Source: CBDBLK01 sp965243145
GTDB taxonomy: Bacteria; Bdellovibrionota; Bacteriovoracia; Bacteriovoracales; Bacteriovoracaceae
Reading direction: 5' to 3'
DNA length: 64,000 nt
Assembly: GCA_965243145.1 (NCBI GenBank)
Contig: CBDEUB010000002.1
Coordinates: forward strand, 2,728,001 to 2,792,000
Shown here: positions 43,409 through 51,967 of the stretch, piece after piece
How the letters are laid out: the number at the start of each line of letters is the position of its first letter
How positions within the stretch are numbered: the stretch's first letter is position 1
The notes under the pieces: generated by a model
Seen by the model: only the letters and a program-made list of their open reading frames with translations
Told to the model about the DNA's origin: nothing
Databases searched by the model: none
Translations under genes and position numbers: made by a program

Positions 43409-43563
43409 AATGCTAGACAAGGTAGCAAACGGGGAAAGGTTTGGCAAGATTTGGGGCGAATACTCTAATAGTGCTCATGGTCATTAAGGCCAGTGGACAG
43501 GCCCTGGCCATTTTTGGGGTGCAGTGTTAGGGTGTGAAAAATAAAAATAGTGGGGATAGTGAC

Positions 43564-44904
43564 ATGGGTTCTCGAAAAACTCAAAACCGCAAGGAAAAAA
43601 AGAGTTCGCATGCAAGGCCTGGAATACCCAAATTCAAGGCCACCATGAAAGAATTTACTCTTGAGAATGTTCGTTGTTTTGAAGGAAGGCACAAGTTTCA
43701 GATCAGACCACTGACTTTTTTGGTGGGAGAAAATAGCACGGGAAAATCCACCGTTTTGGGGTGTGTTCAAGCACTGATGGATTTTTACACATCAAGTAAT
43801 TCGATGTTTAACCATAACATAAATTTTAATAACCTTCCTTACGCCATGGGTTCTTTTTCCGATATTGTCAGACGCTCCAACAAGACGGCCAAAACATTTA
43901 AACTGGGATTCTCTTTTGGAAATGAACAAGATTCTGCCTCATCTAAAAAGATAACCATTGTCGAAAAAAAGGGGGGATTTGAACCTGTTTTGCAAAGAGA
44001 GGAATGGGAATTTGCCGATGGTAAAATTGTCTTTGAACTCAACAATGACGATGAAAAAGGTGATGATAAACCTCTTATCAAATACAAGAAGAGTAATGGG
44101 AAGGAGGAGTTTTTAATTCGATTTCAGTCAAGTTTTTTAGGTAATGCTATTAAAGTGATACTTGCGTGGTCAACTCCAAACGCAAAAATGTTGTGGAAAT
44201 TCTTAAAAAAACATAGAATTAGAGAATTTGTAAAAGCTGAAAGTTTTGCTCCCATTAGGACAAAACCCAAGCGGACTTATGACCCTTTAAAAGAGGACAA
44301 AGGCCCGGAGGGCGGCGATATGCCCATGGTGGTGATGAATATGTCCAGACTTAATAAACAAAAGTGGAAGAATATCGAAAACAGATTGAAAAAATTTGGA
44401 GAATCTTCGGGACTTTTTTCGGCAATATCCGTCCAGTCCAGCAAAGAGATGGGCGGTGCTTTTCAACTCAAAATTAAGGTTCAAGGTTCCAGCGTCAACA
44501 TGGTGGATGTGGGTTATGGAGTCAGTCAAATCTTGCCCATCTTGGTGCGGATTTTTACAGAGAAAGAAAAAAAAATATTCCTTTTGCAACAACCCGAGGT
44601 TCACCTCCACCCTCGTGCACAGGCGGAACTGTCATTGCTTTTAGCGCAAATTGCCCATCAAGAGGATGGCCACAATTTCTTGATTGAAACCCATAGCGAT
44701 TATATGATCGACCGGGCCAGGATAGAGATCGCTCAAAAAAATATCCGTGCCGAAGATGTGGCGTTGATCTACCTCGAACATAAAGACAACAAAACCGTAG
44801 TCCACAATATTTCCTTTGATGAAAATGCTGAGATGAAAGAAGTTCCCAAGAGTTACCGCCAATTTTTTATGCAGGAAACGGGCAAGCTACTTGGTTTTGA
44901 TTGA
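43564..44904 (+). CDS. OLD/AAA_21-type ABC ATPase of a two-gene module
   Basis: An SMC/OLD-like ATPase: MKEFTLENVRCFEG, Walker A VGENSTGKSTVL, signature-like VGYGVSQILPILVRIF, Walker B IFLLQQPEVHLHPRAQAEL with catalytic Glu, and H-loop FLIETHSDYMIDR. The middle (about 150 residues) is poorly conserved and charged. There is no TOPRIM domain, unlike OLD nucleases. The start may be GTG 43534, ATG 43564 or ATG 43645; the last begins right at the conserved domain and has AAGG before it. It is AT-rich and directly followed by a PIN nuclease gene. This is a likely defence or toxin module. Confidence 0.8.
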   Translation: MGSRKTQNRKEKKSSHARPGIPKFKATMKEFTLENVRCFEGRHKFQIRPLTFLVGENSTGKSTVLGCVQALMDFYTSSNSMFNHNINFNNLPYAMGSFSDIVRRSNKTAKTFKLGFSFGNEQDSASSKKITIVEKKGGFEPVLQREEWEFADGKIVFELNNDDEKGDDKPLIKYKKSNGKEEFLIRFQSSFLGNAIKVILAWSTPNAKMLWKFLKKHRIREFVKAESFAPIRTKPKRTYDPLKEDKGPEGGDMPMVVMNMSRLNKQKWKNIENRLKKFGESSGLFSAISVQSSKEMGGAFQLKIKVQGSSVNMVDVGYGVSQILPILVRIFTEKEKKIFLLQQPEVHLHPRAQAELSLLLAQIAHQEDGHNFLIETHSDYMIDRARIEIAQKNIRAEDVALIYLEHKDNKTVVHNISFDENAEMKEVPKSYRQFFMQETGKLLGFD

Positions 44905-44909
44905 ACACC

Positions 44910-45332
44910 ATGTGTATTATTCTCGATACCAATTTTATGCGTGATTATCTTCGGCCAACTGACGATATGACCCCGCTGAGAAAATGGGTGGAGGAAAAGG
45001 GTGGCAAAATTGCCTACTCTCCAATTCCCAGTTTAATGAGAGAACTTGAACACAACCCCAAAATGGAAGCGCAACTTAGAGAATATGGCCGAGCGGACAG
45101 AGTTAAACTCATCCCCTCAAATGATGTTCTAGCAGAGAAGAAGAAAGTAGAAAAAGATGGCAATTTGCGTTCAAATGATTCCCATATTATCGCTTTGGCA
45201 AAAGTGGGCAAGATTAAAGTTTTGGTATCTCAAGACAAACAACTTGGAGAAGATTTCAAAAGGATTTGTGGAGGGAGCATATACAAAGAGAAGAAACACA
45301 GGAATCTTTTGCGAGATTCTCTCTGCTCCTAA
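44910..45332 (+). CDS. PIN-domain nuclease partner of the ATPase
   Basis: The 140 residues start with CIILDTNFMRDYL (first acidic residue of a PIN domain). They continue with a conserved E in LMRELEHNP and end with SNDSHIIALAKVGKIKVLVSQDKQL, which holds the later Asp residues. This is a PIN fold, a metal-dependent RNase or DNase. It starts at ATG 44910, five bases after the ATPase stop, or at TTG 44901 overlapping it. Pairing with an OLD-like ATPase suggests that the ATPase senses an invader and releases or activates the nuclease; this is inference. Confidence 0.78.
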   Translation: MCIILDTNFMRDYLRPTDDMTPLRKWVEEKGGKIAYSPIPSLMRELEHNPKMEAQLREYGRADRVKLIPSNDVLAEKKKVEKDGNLRSNDSHIIALAKVGKIKVLVSQDKQLGEDFKRICGGSIYKEKKHRNLLRDSLCS

Positions 45333-45353
45333 GGGCCTATAAATCAAGCGGCA

Positions 45354-46712
45354 TTACTTTGAGACTTGGATCGCCCGCCCGCTCCGCACGCCGGTCAACT
45401 GGCCATCTTCCATAACCACCACTCCATTCACCACTGTCATCACTGGCATCCCTTGAACTTTGTGCCCGGCGAAGGGCGTCCACCCCACCCGACTGGCCTG
45501 TTCGGCATCGGTGATGGTGTGGTTTCGTTCCATATCGACAACGGTCAAGTCGGCGTGGAACCCTGGCCGTATGGCCCCCTTGCCCTCCAGTCGGAAAAGT
45601 TTGGCAGGCCCAGTGCACACCAGTTCCACCAGGCGGGCCAATTCCAAATCCCCGCGGTTGACCGCATCCAGCAGGAGGGGCAGCAGTGTCTGCACCCCCG
45701 GCATCCCCGAGGGAGAGTGGGGGTATCCGCGCTCTTTTTCCTCTCTAGTGTGGGGGGCGTGGTCGGAGCCTATGACATCCACGGTTCCGTCGCGCACCGC
45801 TTGCCACAGGGCGCGCCGGTGTTCGCCGCCGCGGATAGGGGGATTCATTTGGGCGAAGGTGCCCAGCCTGTCGTAGCAGTCGGGGGCCTCCAAGGTCAGG
45901 TGTTGGGGGGTGACTTCCACCGTGCAAAAATCCTTCATGCCCGCCAAAAACTCGATTTCGGCCTTGCTGGTGATGTGCAAGACATGGACTTTGCGGCCAC
46001 ATTCACGGGCCAGATGGAGCAGTTTGCGGGTGCAAGAAAAGGCGGTTTCTTCATTGCGCCACTCCAGGTGGGCGTGGGCGGTTTGGCCTGTGTCGCGCAG
46101 GTGGCGGCGCTTTTGTAACAGTTCTTCGTCTTCGCTGTGGCAGGAAATGGCCACCCAGGTGTTTTCCAATATGGCCCGCAGTTTGGCGGGTTCGTAGAGC
46201 AAGAGGTCGCCGGTGGAGCTGCCCAGGAAAATTTTGATGCCGCACGCTCCGGGGTGGCCTTGCAACTCTTTTAAATCCTCTAAGTTGTCCCCGGTGGCCC
46301 CCATAAAAAATCCATAGTTAGTGACCGAGTTTTGTTCGGCGAAGGCCAATTTGTCGTGCAGGGCCTGGTGATTAGTGGTGGGCGGGTTGGTGTTGGGCAT
46401 CTCCAAAAAAGTGGTGATTCCCCCCAGGGCCGCGGCGCGACTGCCGCTGCCGATGTCTTCTTTATGGCCGCCCCCGGGCCAGCGGAAGTGCACCTGGGAG
46501 TCGATCACCCCCGGCAACAGCAGTTTGCTGGCCAGGTCGATGATGCGCACGCTGGTGTCGCCCTGCATGTCCTCCTTGAGGGTAGGGCCAATTTTGGCGA
46601 TGCGATCGCCTTCGACTAAGACTTCAGTTTGGGCGAGGCCCTGGGGAAGATAGGCCTCTCCCCCGGTGAAGAGCAGTTTTTTGGGGTTGTGCTGATCGGG
46701 GTTCTCTTTCAT
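45354..46712 (-). CDS. pyrC: Dihydroorotase (class I type)
   Basis: Motifs DSQVHFRWPGGGHKED, GGITTFLEMPNTNPPTT, GIKIFLGSSTGDLLLYE, HSEDEELL, HVLHITSKAEIEFL and GSDHAPHTREEKERGY fit the class I dihydroorotase/amidohydrolase family. It cyclises carbamoyl-aspartate to dihydroorotate in pyrimidine synthesis. The frame is open to 46799 within the next gene; ATG 46712 is the first start that gives a normal N-terminus (KKLLFTGGEAYLPQG). Confidence 0.9.
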   Translation of the reverse strand: MKENPDQHNPKKLLFTGGEAYLPQGLAQTEVLVEGDRIAKIGPTLKEDMQGDTSVRIIDLASKLLLPGVIDSQVHFRWPGGGHKEDIGSGSRAAALGGITTFLEMPNTNPPTTNHQALHDKLAFAEQNSVTNYGFFMGATGDNLEDLKELQGHPGACGIKIFLGSSTGDLLLYEPAKLRAILENTWVAISCHSEDEELLQKRRHLRDTGQTAHAHLEWRNEETAFSCTRKLLHLARECGRKVHVLHITSKAEIEFLAGMKDFCTVEVTPQHLTLEAPDCYDRLGTFAQMNPPIRGGEHRRALWQAVRDGTVDVIGSDHAPHTREEKERGYPHSPSGMPGVQTLLPLLLDAVNRGDLELARLVELVCTGPAKLFRLEGKGAIRPGFHADLTVVDMERNHTITDAEQASRVGWTPFAGHKVQGMPVMTVVNGVVVMEDGQLTGVRSGRAIQVSK

Positions 46713-47355
46713 TGCTTTGTGTCCCGCCGGTGTCGCCGTCGCCCTCCAGTTGGTGGCGCAAAGTTTCAGCATCCTGCTCGCGCACCAGCAGTTTAACATA
46801 AGTCTCTATGCCGTCGTCGTCAAAATTAATTTTGTACTGGGTGGTGATGAGGGCGGGAATTTTGTGCTCCCGCCACTGCCGGCGCTTGAATTGGTGGATG
46901 CCCAGGGAGTTTTCCGGGGTTTCGGGGGTGGTTTTGACTTCCCGTATTTCCACCCAGGTTTCCGCCAAAAAGAGTTTGAAGTGGGAAAAACACAAGCTGA
47001 TGCCGTCGCTCTCCCGCAGGCAGGACTCGCAAAAGGCCTCTTCGCAGATGCGGCACAGGCCGCGGGCGTGGCGTTTATTGTGCAAAACACAAAAGGCCTC
47101 ATCTCCCCCGCCGCCGTCTTCTTCGCGGAGGGCCAGAGCGCGGGTTTGAGGGGCGGGGGCGGCGTTTGGGGCCTCATCTTGGGCCTGGGCGGCCCATTCC
47201 AAGGGGGGGAGTGAGGTCGAATGGGCCAAGTGTTTGTCCAGGTGCTTGTATGTACGCCAAACCAGATAGGCCATAAAAGCGCACACTCCCAGGACACTCA
47301 GGGAGGTGAGCAGCAACACCACCGACAACCACAGCAAAGCGCTTTCTGAAATCAA
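46624..47355 (-). CDS. Membrane-anchored zinc-binding (B-box-like) protein
   Basis: An N-terminal membrane helix (LLWLSVVLLLTSLSVLGVC) is followed by a Cys/His cluster: CVLHNKRHARGLCRICEEAF, then CESCLRESD and CFSHFKLF. The spacing resembles a B-box zinc finger. The rest is unassigned; the last 30 residues are encoded by DNA shared with the start of pyrC. I start at TTG 47355, which has GGGGGG seven bases upstream. It is divergent from cysS. Function unknown. Confidence 0.65.
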   Translation of the reverse strand: MISESALLWLSVVLLLTSLSVLGVCAFMAYLVWRTYKHLDKHLAHSTSLPPLEWAAQAQDEAPNAAPAPQTRALALREEDGGGGDEAFCVLHNKRHARGLCRICEEAFCESCLRESDGISLCFSHFKLFLAETWVEIREVKTTPETPENSLGIHQFKRRQWREHKIPALITTQYKINFDDDGIETYVKLLVREQDAETLRHQLEGDGDTGGTQSNEREPRSAQPQKTALHRGRGLSSPGPRPN

Positions 47356-47396
47356 GGTGATCCCCCCTTTGTTTAGTATTCGGCCACTCGGCCAAT

Positions 47397-47424
47397 TTGG
47401 CAAATGCCCCCGCCTGCCTATACT
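47397..47424 (+). promoter_or_regulatory. cysS promoter
   Basis: TTGGCA (47397-47402), a 16-bp spacer and TATACT (47419-47424) lie ten bases before ATG 47435. The leader can be only a few bases long. Confidence 0.65.
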
Positions 47425-47434
47425 ATGGGCGGCA

Positions 47435-48853
47435 ATGGCACTGTCCCTCTACAATACTTTGAGCGGGAAAAAGGAGGCCTTCCGGCCGCTGAACCCTCCC
47501 CAGGTCAAAATGTATGTCTGCGGGCCGACGGTCTATGACCTTCTCCATGTGGGCAATTTTCGCGGGGCCATCGTTTTTAACCTGGTTCGCAACTGGTTGG
47601 AAGAGTGCGGGTATAAAGTCACTTTCGTCTACAACTACACCGATGTGGACGACAAAATTATCCAGCGCGCCCGCAGCGAGGGAGTCTCCGCCGCCGAGAT
47701 CGGCGAGCGCTACATTGCCGAGTTTGAAAAAGATTTCACCCGCCTGGGGTTGCGTCCCCACGACCACAACCCCCGCGCCACCCAGTACATGCCCGCCATG
47801 GTGGAGGCCATAGAGGCGATTTTAGAGCGCGGCCACGGTTATGCCGCCGGGGGGGAAGTCTTTTATTCCATCGACAGCTTTGCCGGCTATGGCGAACTTT
47901 CGGGCAAGTGCCTGGAGGAATTGGAATCTGGCCACAGAGTGGAGGCCAACCCGAACAAGAAAAATCCCCTGGATTTCGTCCTGTGGAAACCCGCCGAGGG
48001 GGATGCCCCCGCCTGGGATTCCCCCTGGGGCCGTGGCCGTCCCGGTTGGCACATTGAGTGCTCGGCGATGGTGCGCGCTCTGTTGGGGGATTCCATCGAC
48101 ATTCACGGCGGGGGCGTGGACTTGATTTTCCCCCACCACGAAAACGAAATCGCCCAGGGCCAGGCCTGCAGTGGCCAAACTTACTGCCGCTATTGGATGC
48201 ACAACCAGTTCATCCAGTTCAAAAACCAGAAAATGTCCAAGTCTCTGGGCAATGTCATCACCGCCCGCAGCTTTATGGACGAGTACCATCCGGAGGTGCT
48301 GAAATTGATCATGCTCTCCTCCCACTACCGCTCCCTCTTGCAGATCGATGAAGAGCGCATCGAACACGCCTTGGCGGGACTCTCGCGCATCTACAAGGCC
48401 TTGAGATTGGCCGAGGAAACCGTGGGCGAATCGGAGGAATTGGCGCACGCTTTGCAAGAGCACGATGCCGCCATCGTCCGGGCACTGGACGACGATTTCA
48501 ACACCGGGGAAATGCTGGCCCACATTTACGAGGGAGTGCGCGCCTTCAACTCTCTTGGCAAGGGCGGCCACACCTTTTCTCAGTGGGTGCGCCGCTGGGG
48601 CCGCTTGTGCGCCCTCTTTCAGGAGGAGGCCGCGCCCTTTTTGCAAACTTTGAGGGAATTGTCCGCCCGCCGGCGCGGCATTGATGTCAACGCCGTGGAG
48701 GACTTGGTTCAACGCCGCCAGCGCGCCCGCCAGGAGCGCAACTGGGAGGAGGCCGATCGCCTGCGCCAGCAATTGCGGGAGATGGGAGTGGAAGTTCTCG
48801 ATGGCAAGGGGGAGAGTGCTTGGGAGATCACCGGCGGGGCCAATAATGCTTAG
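47435..48853 (+). CDS. cysS: Cysteinyl-tRNA synthetase
   Basis: The 472 residues contain the HIGH-type motif VYDLLHVGNFRG, zinc-binding residues (CGPTVYD, GWHIECSAM, IFPHHENEIAQ), KMSKSLGN and the anticodon-binding C-terminus (RQRARQERNWEEADRLRQQL). It charges tRNA-Cys. ATG 47435 gives the usual N-terminus (MALSLYNTLSG); the open frame further upstream is not coding-like. The stop overlaps the start of nth. Confidence 0.96.
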   Translation: MALSLYNTLSGKKEAFRPLNPPQVKMYVCGPTVYDLLHVGNFRGAIVFNLVRNWLEECGYKVTFVYNYTDVDDKIIQRARSEGVSAAEIGERYIAEFEKDFTRLGLRPHDHNPRATQYMPAMVEAIEAILERGHGYAAGGEVFYSIDSFAGYGELSGKCLEELESGHRVEANPNKKNPLDFVLWKPAEGDAPAWDSPWGRGRPGWHIECSAMVRALLGDSIDIHGGGVDLIFPHHENEIAQGQACSGQTYCRYWMHNQFIQFKNQKMSKSLGNVITARSFMDEYHPEVLKLIMLSSHYRSLLQIDEERIEHALAGLSRIYKALRLAEETVGESEELAHALQEHDAAIVRALDDDFNTGEMLAHIYEGVRAFNSLGKGGHTFSQWVRRWGRLCALFQEEAAPFLQTLRELSARRRGIDVNAVEDLVQRRQRARQERNWEEADRLRQQLREMGVEVLDGKGESAWEITGGANNA

Positions 48854-49496
48854 AGAAGAGCGCGCCAAATTGATTCACCGGGAGTTGGAAAGGCTTTTCC
48901 CTGAGACTCCCATTCCCCTACAGCATCGGGATGCCTACACCCTCTTGATCGCCGTCTTGCTCTCCGCCCAGTGCACGGATGTACGGGTCAACCAGATTAC
49001 GCCCAAACTTTTCGCCCGCGCCGCCACTCCGGCCGCCATGATCAAACTCTCCGTGCAGGAGATCGAGGACATCATCCGCCCCTGCGGCCTGGCCCCGCGC
49101 AAAGCGCGCTCCATTTGGCAACTCTCCCATTTGATCATCGAGCGCCACGGAGGGCGCGTGCCCGAGAGCTTTGCCGATTTGGAGGCCCTGCCGGGAGTCG
49201 GCCACAAAACCGCCAGCGTGGTGATGAGTCAGGCGTTTGGCCACCCCGCCTTTCCGGTGGACACCCACATTCACCGCTTGGCCCAAATTTGGGGACTCAC
49301 TAACGGTAAAACCGTGGAGCAAACCGAGCGGGACTTAAAGCACCTGTTTCCCCTGGAGTCGTGGAACAAACTGCACTTGCAAGTTATTTTCTATGGCCGC
49401 GAATGTTGCCAGGCCCGCCAGTGCGATGGGTTGCGCTGCCGGTTGTGCCAACGCCTCTATCCTGGCCGCAAAACACCCAAAACTTACCGACGGTAA
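48846..49496 (+). CDS. nth: Endonuclease III
   Basis: The helix-hairpin-helix LEALPGVGHKTASVVMS with catalytic Lys, and the Asp in VDTHIHRLAQIWGL, identify endonuclease III, which removes oxidised pyrimidines in base excision repair. The C-terminal cysteines (ECCQARQCDGLRCRLC) are spaced C-x4-C-x4-C-x2-C rather than the E. coli C-x6-C-x2-C-x5-C, so the Fe-S loop is unusual. ATG 48846 overlaps the cysS stop by eight bases. Confidence 0.92.
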   Translation: MLREERAKLIHRELERLFPETPIPLQHRDAYTLLIAVLLSAQCTDVRVNQITPKLFARAATPAAMIKLSVQEIEDIIRPCGLAPRKARSIWQLSHLIIERHGGRVPESFADLEALPGVGHKTASVVMSQAFGHPAFPVDTHIHRLAQIWGLTNGKTVEQTERDLKHLFPLESWNKLHLQVIFYGRECCQARQCDGLRCRLCQRLYPGRKTPKTYRR

Positions 49497-49530
49497 AGGT
49501 TTAGGGTCTTAATGGTGAAGCAAAAAACAG

Positions 49531-49558
49531 GAGTCGGTTTACAGACTCTTATTTTTTT
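49531..49558 (+). terminator. Probable intrinsic terminator after nth
   Basis: gagtc (49531-49535) and gactc (49544-49548) form a short stem, followed by ttatttttttt-like sequence. The stem is short (5-6 bp), so strength is uncertain. Confidence 0.5.
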
Positions 49559-49641
49559 ACTTCCTAGGGCCGCAGAAATATTCTTAAATGTCCTGAACAT
49601 ATCGGAATCGTAATGTTCTTTGGTGAAATCGGTAAGGTTTT

Positions 49642-50304
49642 TTAAAATGCCTTAGGCACAAAAGATTTATCGTTGATCATACTGGCGGAGTCGCCGGCCA
49701 CGCTGATGACGAAAAGGCCTTGCTCTAGGGCGTACTGGACGGCATTTTTTCCCTCTTCGTCGGTTTGTTTGTCGCTCACTTCCGTTTTAGATTTGAGATA
49801 GGAAACCGCCCCGTAGATTTTTTTGTCCTTGTGTTCTGGCAAATATTCTCTTATTTTCGGAAGTTTCTTTTCGATAAAGAGTTTGACATCTTTCGCAGAC
49901 AAGGATGCTTTGGCCTCGACGACGACTACTTCTTCCCCGTTGATGGCGACGGCATCGAGTTCCCATTTTTGGTTTTTTGTATCGGCGACATTGCCATAGA
50001 TGCGATGGACATGAAAACCGCGCTCCCTTAAAAGACGATCCAGATTTTCTCTTGTCATGACTTCGACAAAATCCCCCCACTCATTGCCAAATCTACCCTC
50101 AACCAATTTTTCTGTTTTTTTGCGCCATTCTGCAGTATTCTTGGCATTTGCCTCTATTATGGCCTGAGTTTTTTTGGCATTTTCCGCAATGGCCTTGGCG
50201 TTCTCGGCGGCCATTTTGGCGTTTTTCTCTGTTATGGCCTGAAGCCGTTTAAAATTCTCCTGAATCTCGGCCCTATCTTTTTCTTTTTGATCGCTGCTGC
50301 TCAT
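49642..50304 (-). CDS. Coiled-coil PD-(D/E)XK nuclease-like protein (DUF3782-like), paralog 1
   Basis: The N-terminal half is a coiled coil with repeated ENAK motifs (KMAAENAKAIAENAKK). The C-terminal half is a restriction-endonuclease-like fold: GNEWGDFVEVMTRENLDRLL, an Asp in KWELDAVAINGEE and the ExK motif VVVVEAKASLSAKDV. ATG 50304 has GGAGG six bases before it. The gene at 52439 encodes a clear paralog with the same ending (AGDSASMINDKSF here, TGDSASITNDKDF there). These proteins are common in cyanobacteria and spirochaetes without known role. Confidence 0.78.
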   Translation of the reverse strand: MSSSDQKEKDRAEIQENFKRLQAITEKNAKMAAENAKAIAENAKKTQAIIEANAKNTAEWRKKTEKLVEGRFGNEWGDFVEVMTRENLDRLLRERGFHVHRIYGNVADTKNQKWELDAVAINGEEVVVVEAKASLSAKDVKLFIEKKLPKIREYLPEHKDKKIYGAVSYLKSKTEVSDKQTDEEGKNAVQYALEQGLFVISVAGDSASMINDKSFVPKAF

Positions 50305-50537
50305 ACCTTTCCTCCCTAAGGGCCTATTTGCCCCAAAGGGCATTATTAACGCATTTTTGCCCAAAACGCAAGGCCAAAGGCCTTTCCCTCTTTCCGATAT
50401 TATCTTAAATGATTCACAGGAGGCCAAAAAATAGGCCTCTCCGGTCGGTCTTGAAATTTTCCCGCATTTCCCCCATTTTTGAGGGGTCTTTTAAAAGGCC
50501 CCTCAAAACAAGAGTAAGTTTTTTAGTTGGCCCTTCC
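50305..50537. other. Non-coding region with three consecutive palindromes
   Basis: Three hairpins stand in a row: AAGGCC-aaa-GGCCTT (50370-50384), GAGGCC-N8-GGCCTC (50420-50439) and a near-perfect 30-bp palindrome, TTTTGAGGGG to CCCCTCAAAA, around 50477-50508. None has a T tract in the position of a standard terminator, though the last may still stop transcription from one side. Confidence 0.6.
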
Positions 50538-50935
50538 CTACTGAGGTGTGAGGCCATTAGACACCGTAGAGGGCCTAACTCCAAACTCATTAACAAAATC
50601 GGTAAACTTTTCTAATAAATTTCGACTTGATTTTTCTCCCACAACTCCTGCACGAATTTGTTGTACAAGATTAGATAAATCGGAACGATAGGCAGATTGG
50701 CTTAGATTTAGCAATACATTTCCTACTAGGAGTACGACTGTGCTTGCAGCCATGAACGGTACTAAACTTTTGATTTTCTTTTGTTCTATAGTGACAAACC
50801 ATTTCCACCAGGCCAAACTAGAAACTGACATTGCTAGACCACTAAATGAAACTACTAGAGCGGTAATAGCGAAATTGGTTGGAGGAATGTCAGTCGAATC
50901 CAATTCATGGGTGAGGTCAACCAAAAAATCGTTAA
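50538..50935 (-). pseudogene. 3' part of a membrane-protein gene split by the IS element
   Basis: This fragment encodes NDFLVDLTHELDSTDIPP, two membrane helices (ITALVVSFSGLAMSVSSLAW and VPFMAASTVVLLVGNVLL) and a polar tail. The coding frame continues without interruption to the end of the insertion sequence. It joins the fragment at 51968-52214 in frame once the element and one TAA duplicate are removed. No family recognised. Confidence 0.85.
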
Positions 50936-51967
50936 GAAGCTGTCTTAAAAGTCCATTTTCCTATCAAATCTCCTTAGCATGAGGTGAGTCATAGCAATAT
51001 AAAGAATGGCCTTGCTTGTCTCGGGCAACCTCTCGTAATCCTTGCTGAGTCTCCTGTAGTTGAGTAACCAACCAAAAGTTCTTTCCACAATCCAGCGTTT
51101 CCGAATAACTTTAAAACCTTTACCCTTATCTTTTCGTAAAACAATATCTATTTTTCTGCCAAAACAATATTTTGCAATTTCGACAAATGCTCCTCTATAA
51201 CCTCCATCGGCCCATATAACTTTTAACCTAGAAAATAACCCCTTCATTTTATCCAAAACTAGCAGGCCACCTTCCTTGTCTTGAATACTGGCCGAGTGGA
51301 CAACAACAGTCATCAGCAAACCGAGCGTATCTACCAGAATATGGCGTTTTCGGCCTTTAATTCTTTTCCCTCCATCATATCCCCTCTCTTTCCCGGCCAC
51401 AGAAGTAGTTTTTACGCTTTGACTGTCGATAATGGCCGCCGATGCTTGCGATTTTTTGCCCACGCTTTTCCTAATCTTTCGCCTCAAATGATTGTTAATT
51501 TCTTCCCAGAGTCCACGAATACGCCAGTTTCTAAAATAGGTATAAACTGTTTTCCAATGAGGGAATCCTTCGGGGAGATAACGCCAAAGGCATCCAGTTT
51601 TTACGATATAAAAAATTGCGTTGAGAATTTCTTTCAAATCATATTTTCGAGGGCGGCCATACCTCCCCGACTGAGGGATTAGTTTCCTCAATCTTTTCCA
51701 TTGTGCTTTGGTTAAATCAGACGGGTAACCTTTTCTTTGTCGGGATTTTTTTCTGGTTTTTCGCTTTCTCTTTCTGCTTTTTGAGACTTCTTTTTTAGTC
51801 GTTCTTGACACATAAACCTCCGTGGCGTTGCAATTATTGTGCGAAAAAGCAGGCCACAAAGGTTTATGTGTAGGAATATTAGGCCATGTAAAACAAAGGT
51901 TGTAAAATGAATATTTTTAAGTTTTAGGGATTGTGCGCTTAGACGAATGGACTTTTAAGACAGCTTC
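50936..51967 (-). mobile_element. IS5-family insertion sequence, 1032 bp, complete
   Basis: Perfect 22-bp terminal inverted repeats beginning GAAGCTGTCTTAAAAG end at 50936 and 51967. They are flanked by a TAA target duplication (50933-50935 and 51968-51970). It carries one transposase gene, intact, so the element may still be active. It splits a host gene. Confidence 0.93.
50945..51811 (-). CDS. IS5-family DDE transposase
   Basis: After a very basic N-terminus come the N-terminal IS5-type motif TGCLWRYLPEGFPHWKTVY and the catalytic triad: Asp in AAIIDSQSVK, Asp in VIWADGGYRG and Glu in KRWIVERTFGWLLNYRRL. GTG 51811 follows GGAGG and is the likely start; the frame is open further. The stop lies within the left inverted repeat. 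Confidence 0.92.
   Translation of the reverse strand: MSRTTKKEVSKSRKRKRKTRKKSRQRKGYPSDLTKAQWKRLRKLIPQSGRYGRPRKYDLKEILNAIFYIVKTGCLWRYLPEGFPHWKTVYTYFRNWRIRGLWEEINNHLRRKIRKSVGKKSQASAAIIDSQSVKTTSVAGKERGYDGGKRIKGRKRHILVDTLGLLMTVVVHSASIQDKEGGLLVLDKMKGLFSRLKVIWADGGYRGAFVEIAKYCFGRKIDIVLRKDKGKGFKVIRKRWIVERTFGWLLNYRRLSKDYERLPETSKAILYIAMTHLMLRRFDRKMDF

Noticed and set aside
49500..49641. A 55-codon open stretch on the minus strand after the PD-(D/E)XK gene (KNLTDFTKEHYDSDMF)
   Set aside because: It has no start codon or recognisable family, and overlaps the nth terminator; possibly a remnant but not supportable.
50481..50504. Intrinsic terminator in the GAGGGG/CCCCTC palindrome
   Set aside because: On both strands the stem is followed by A, not T, so it does not fit a standard terminator; reported as a palindrome only.
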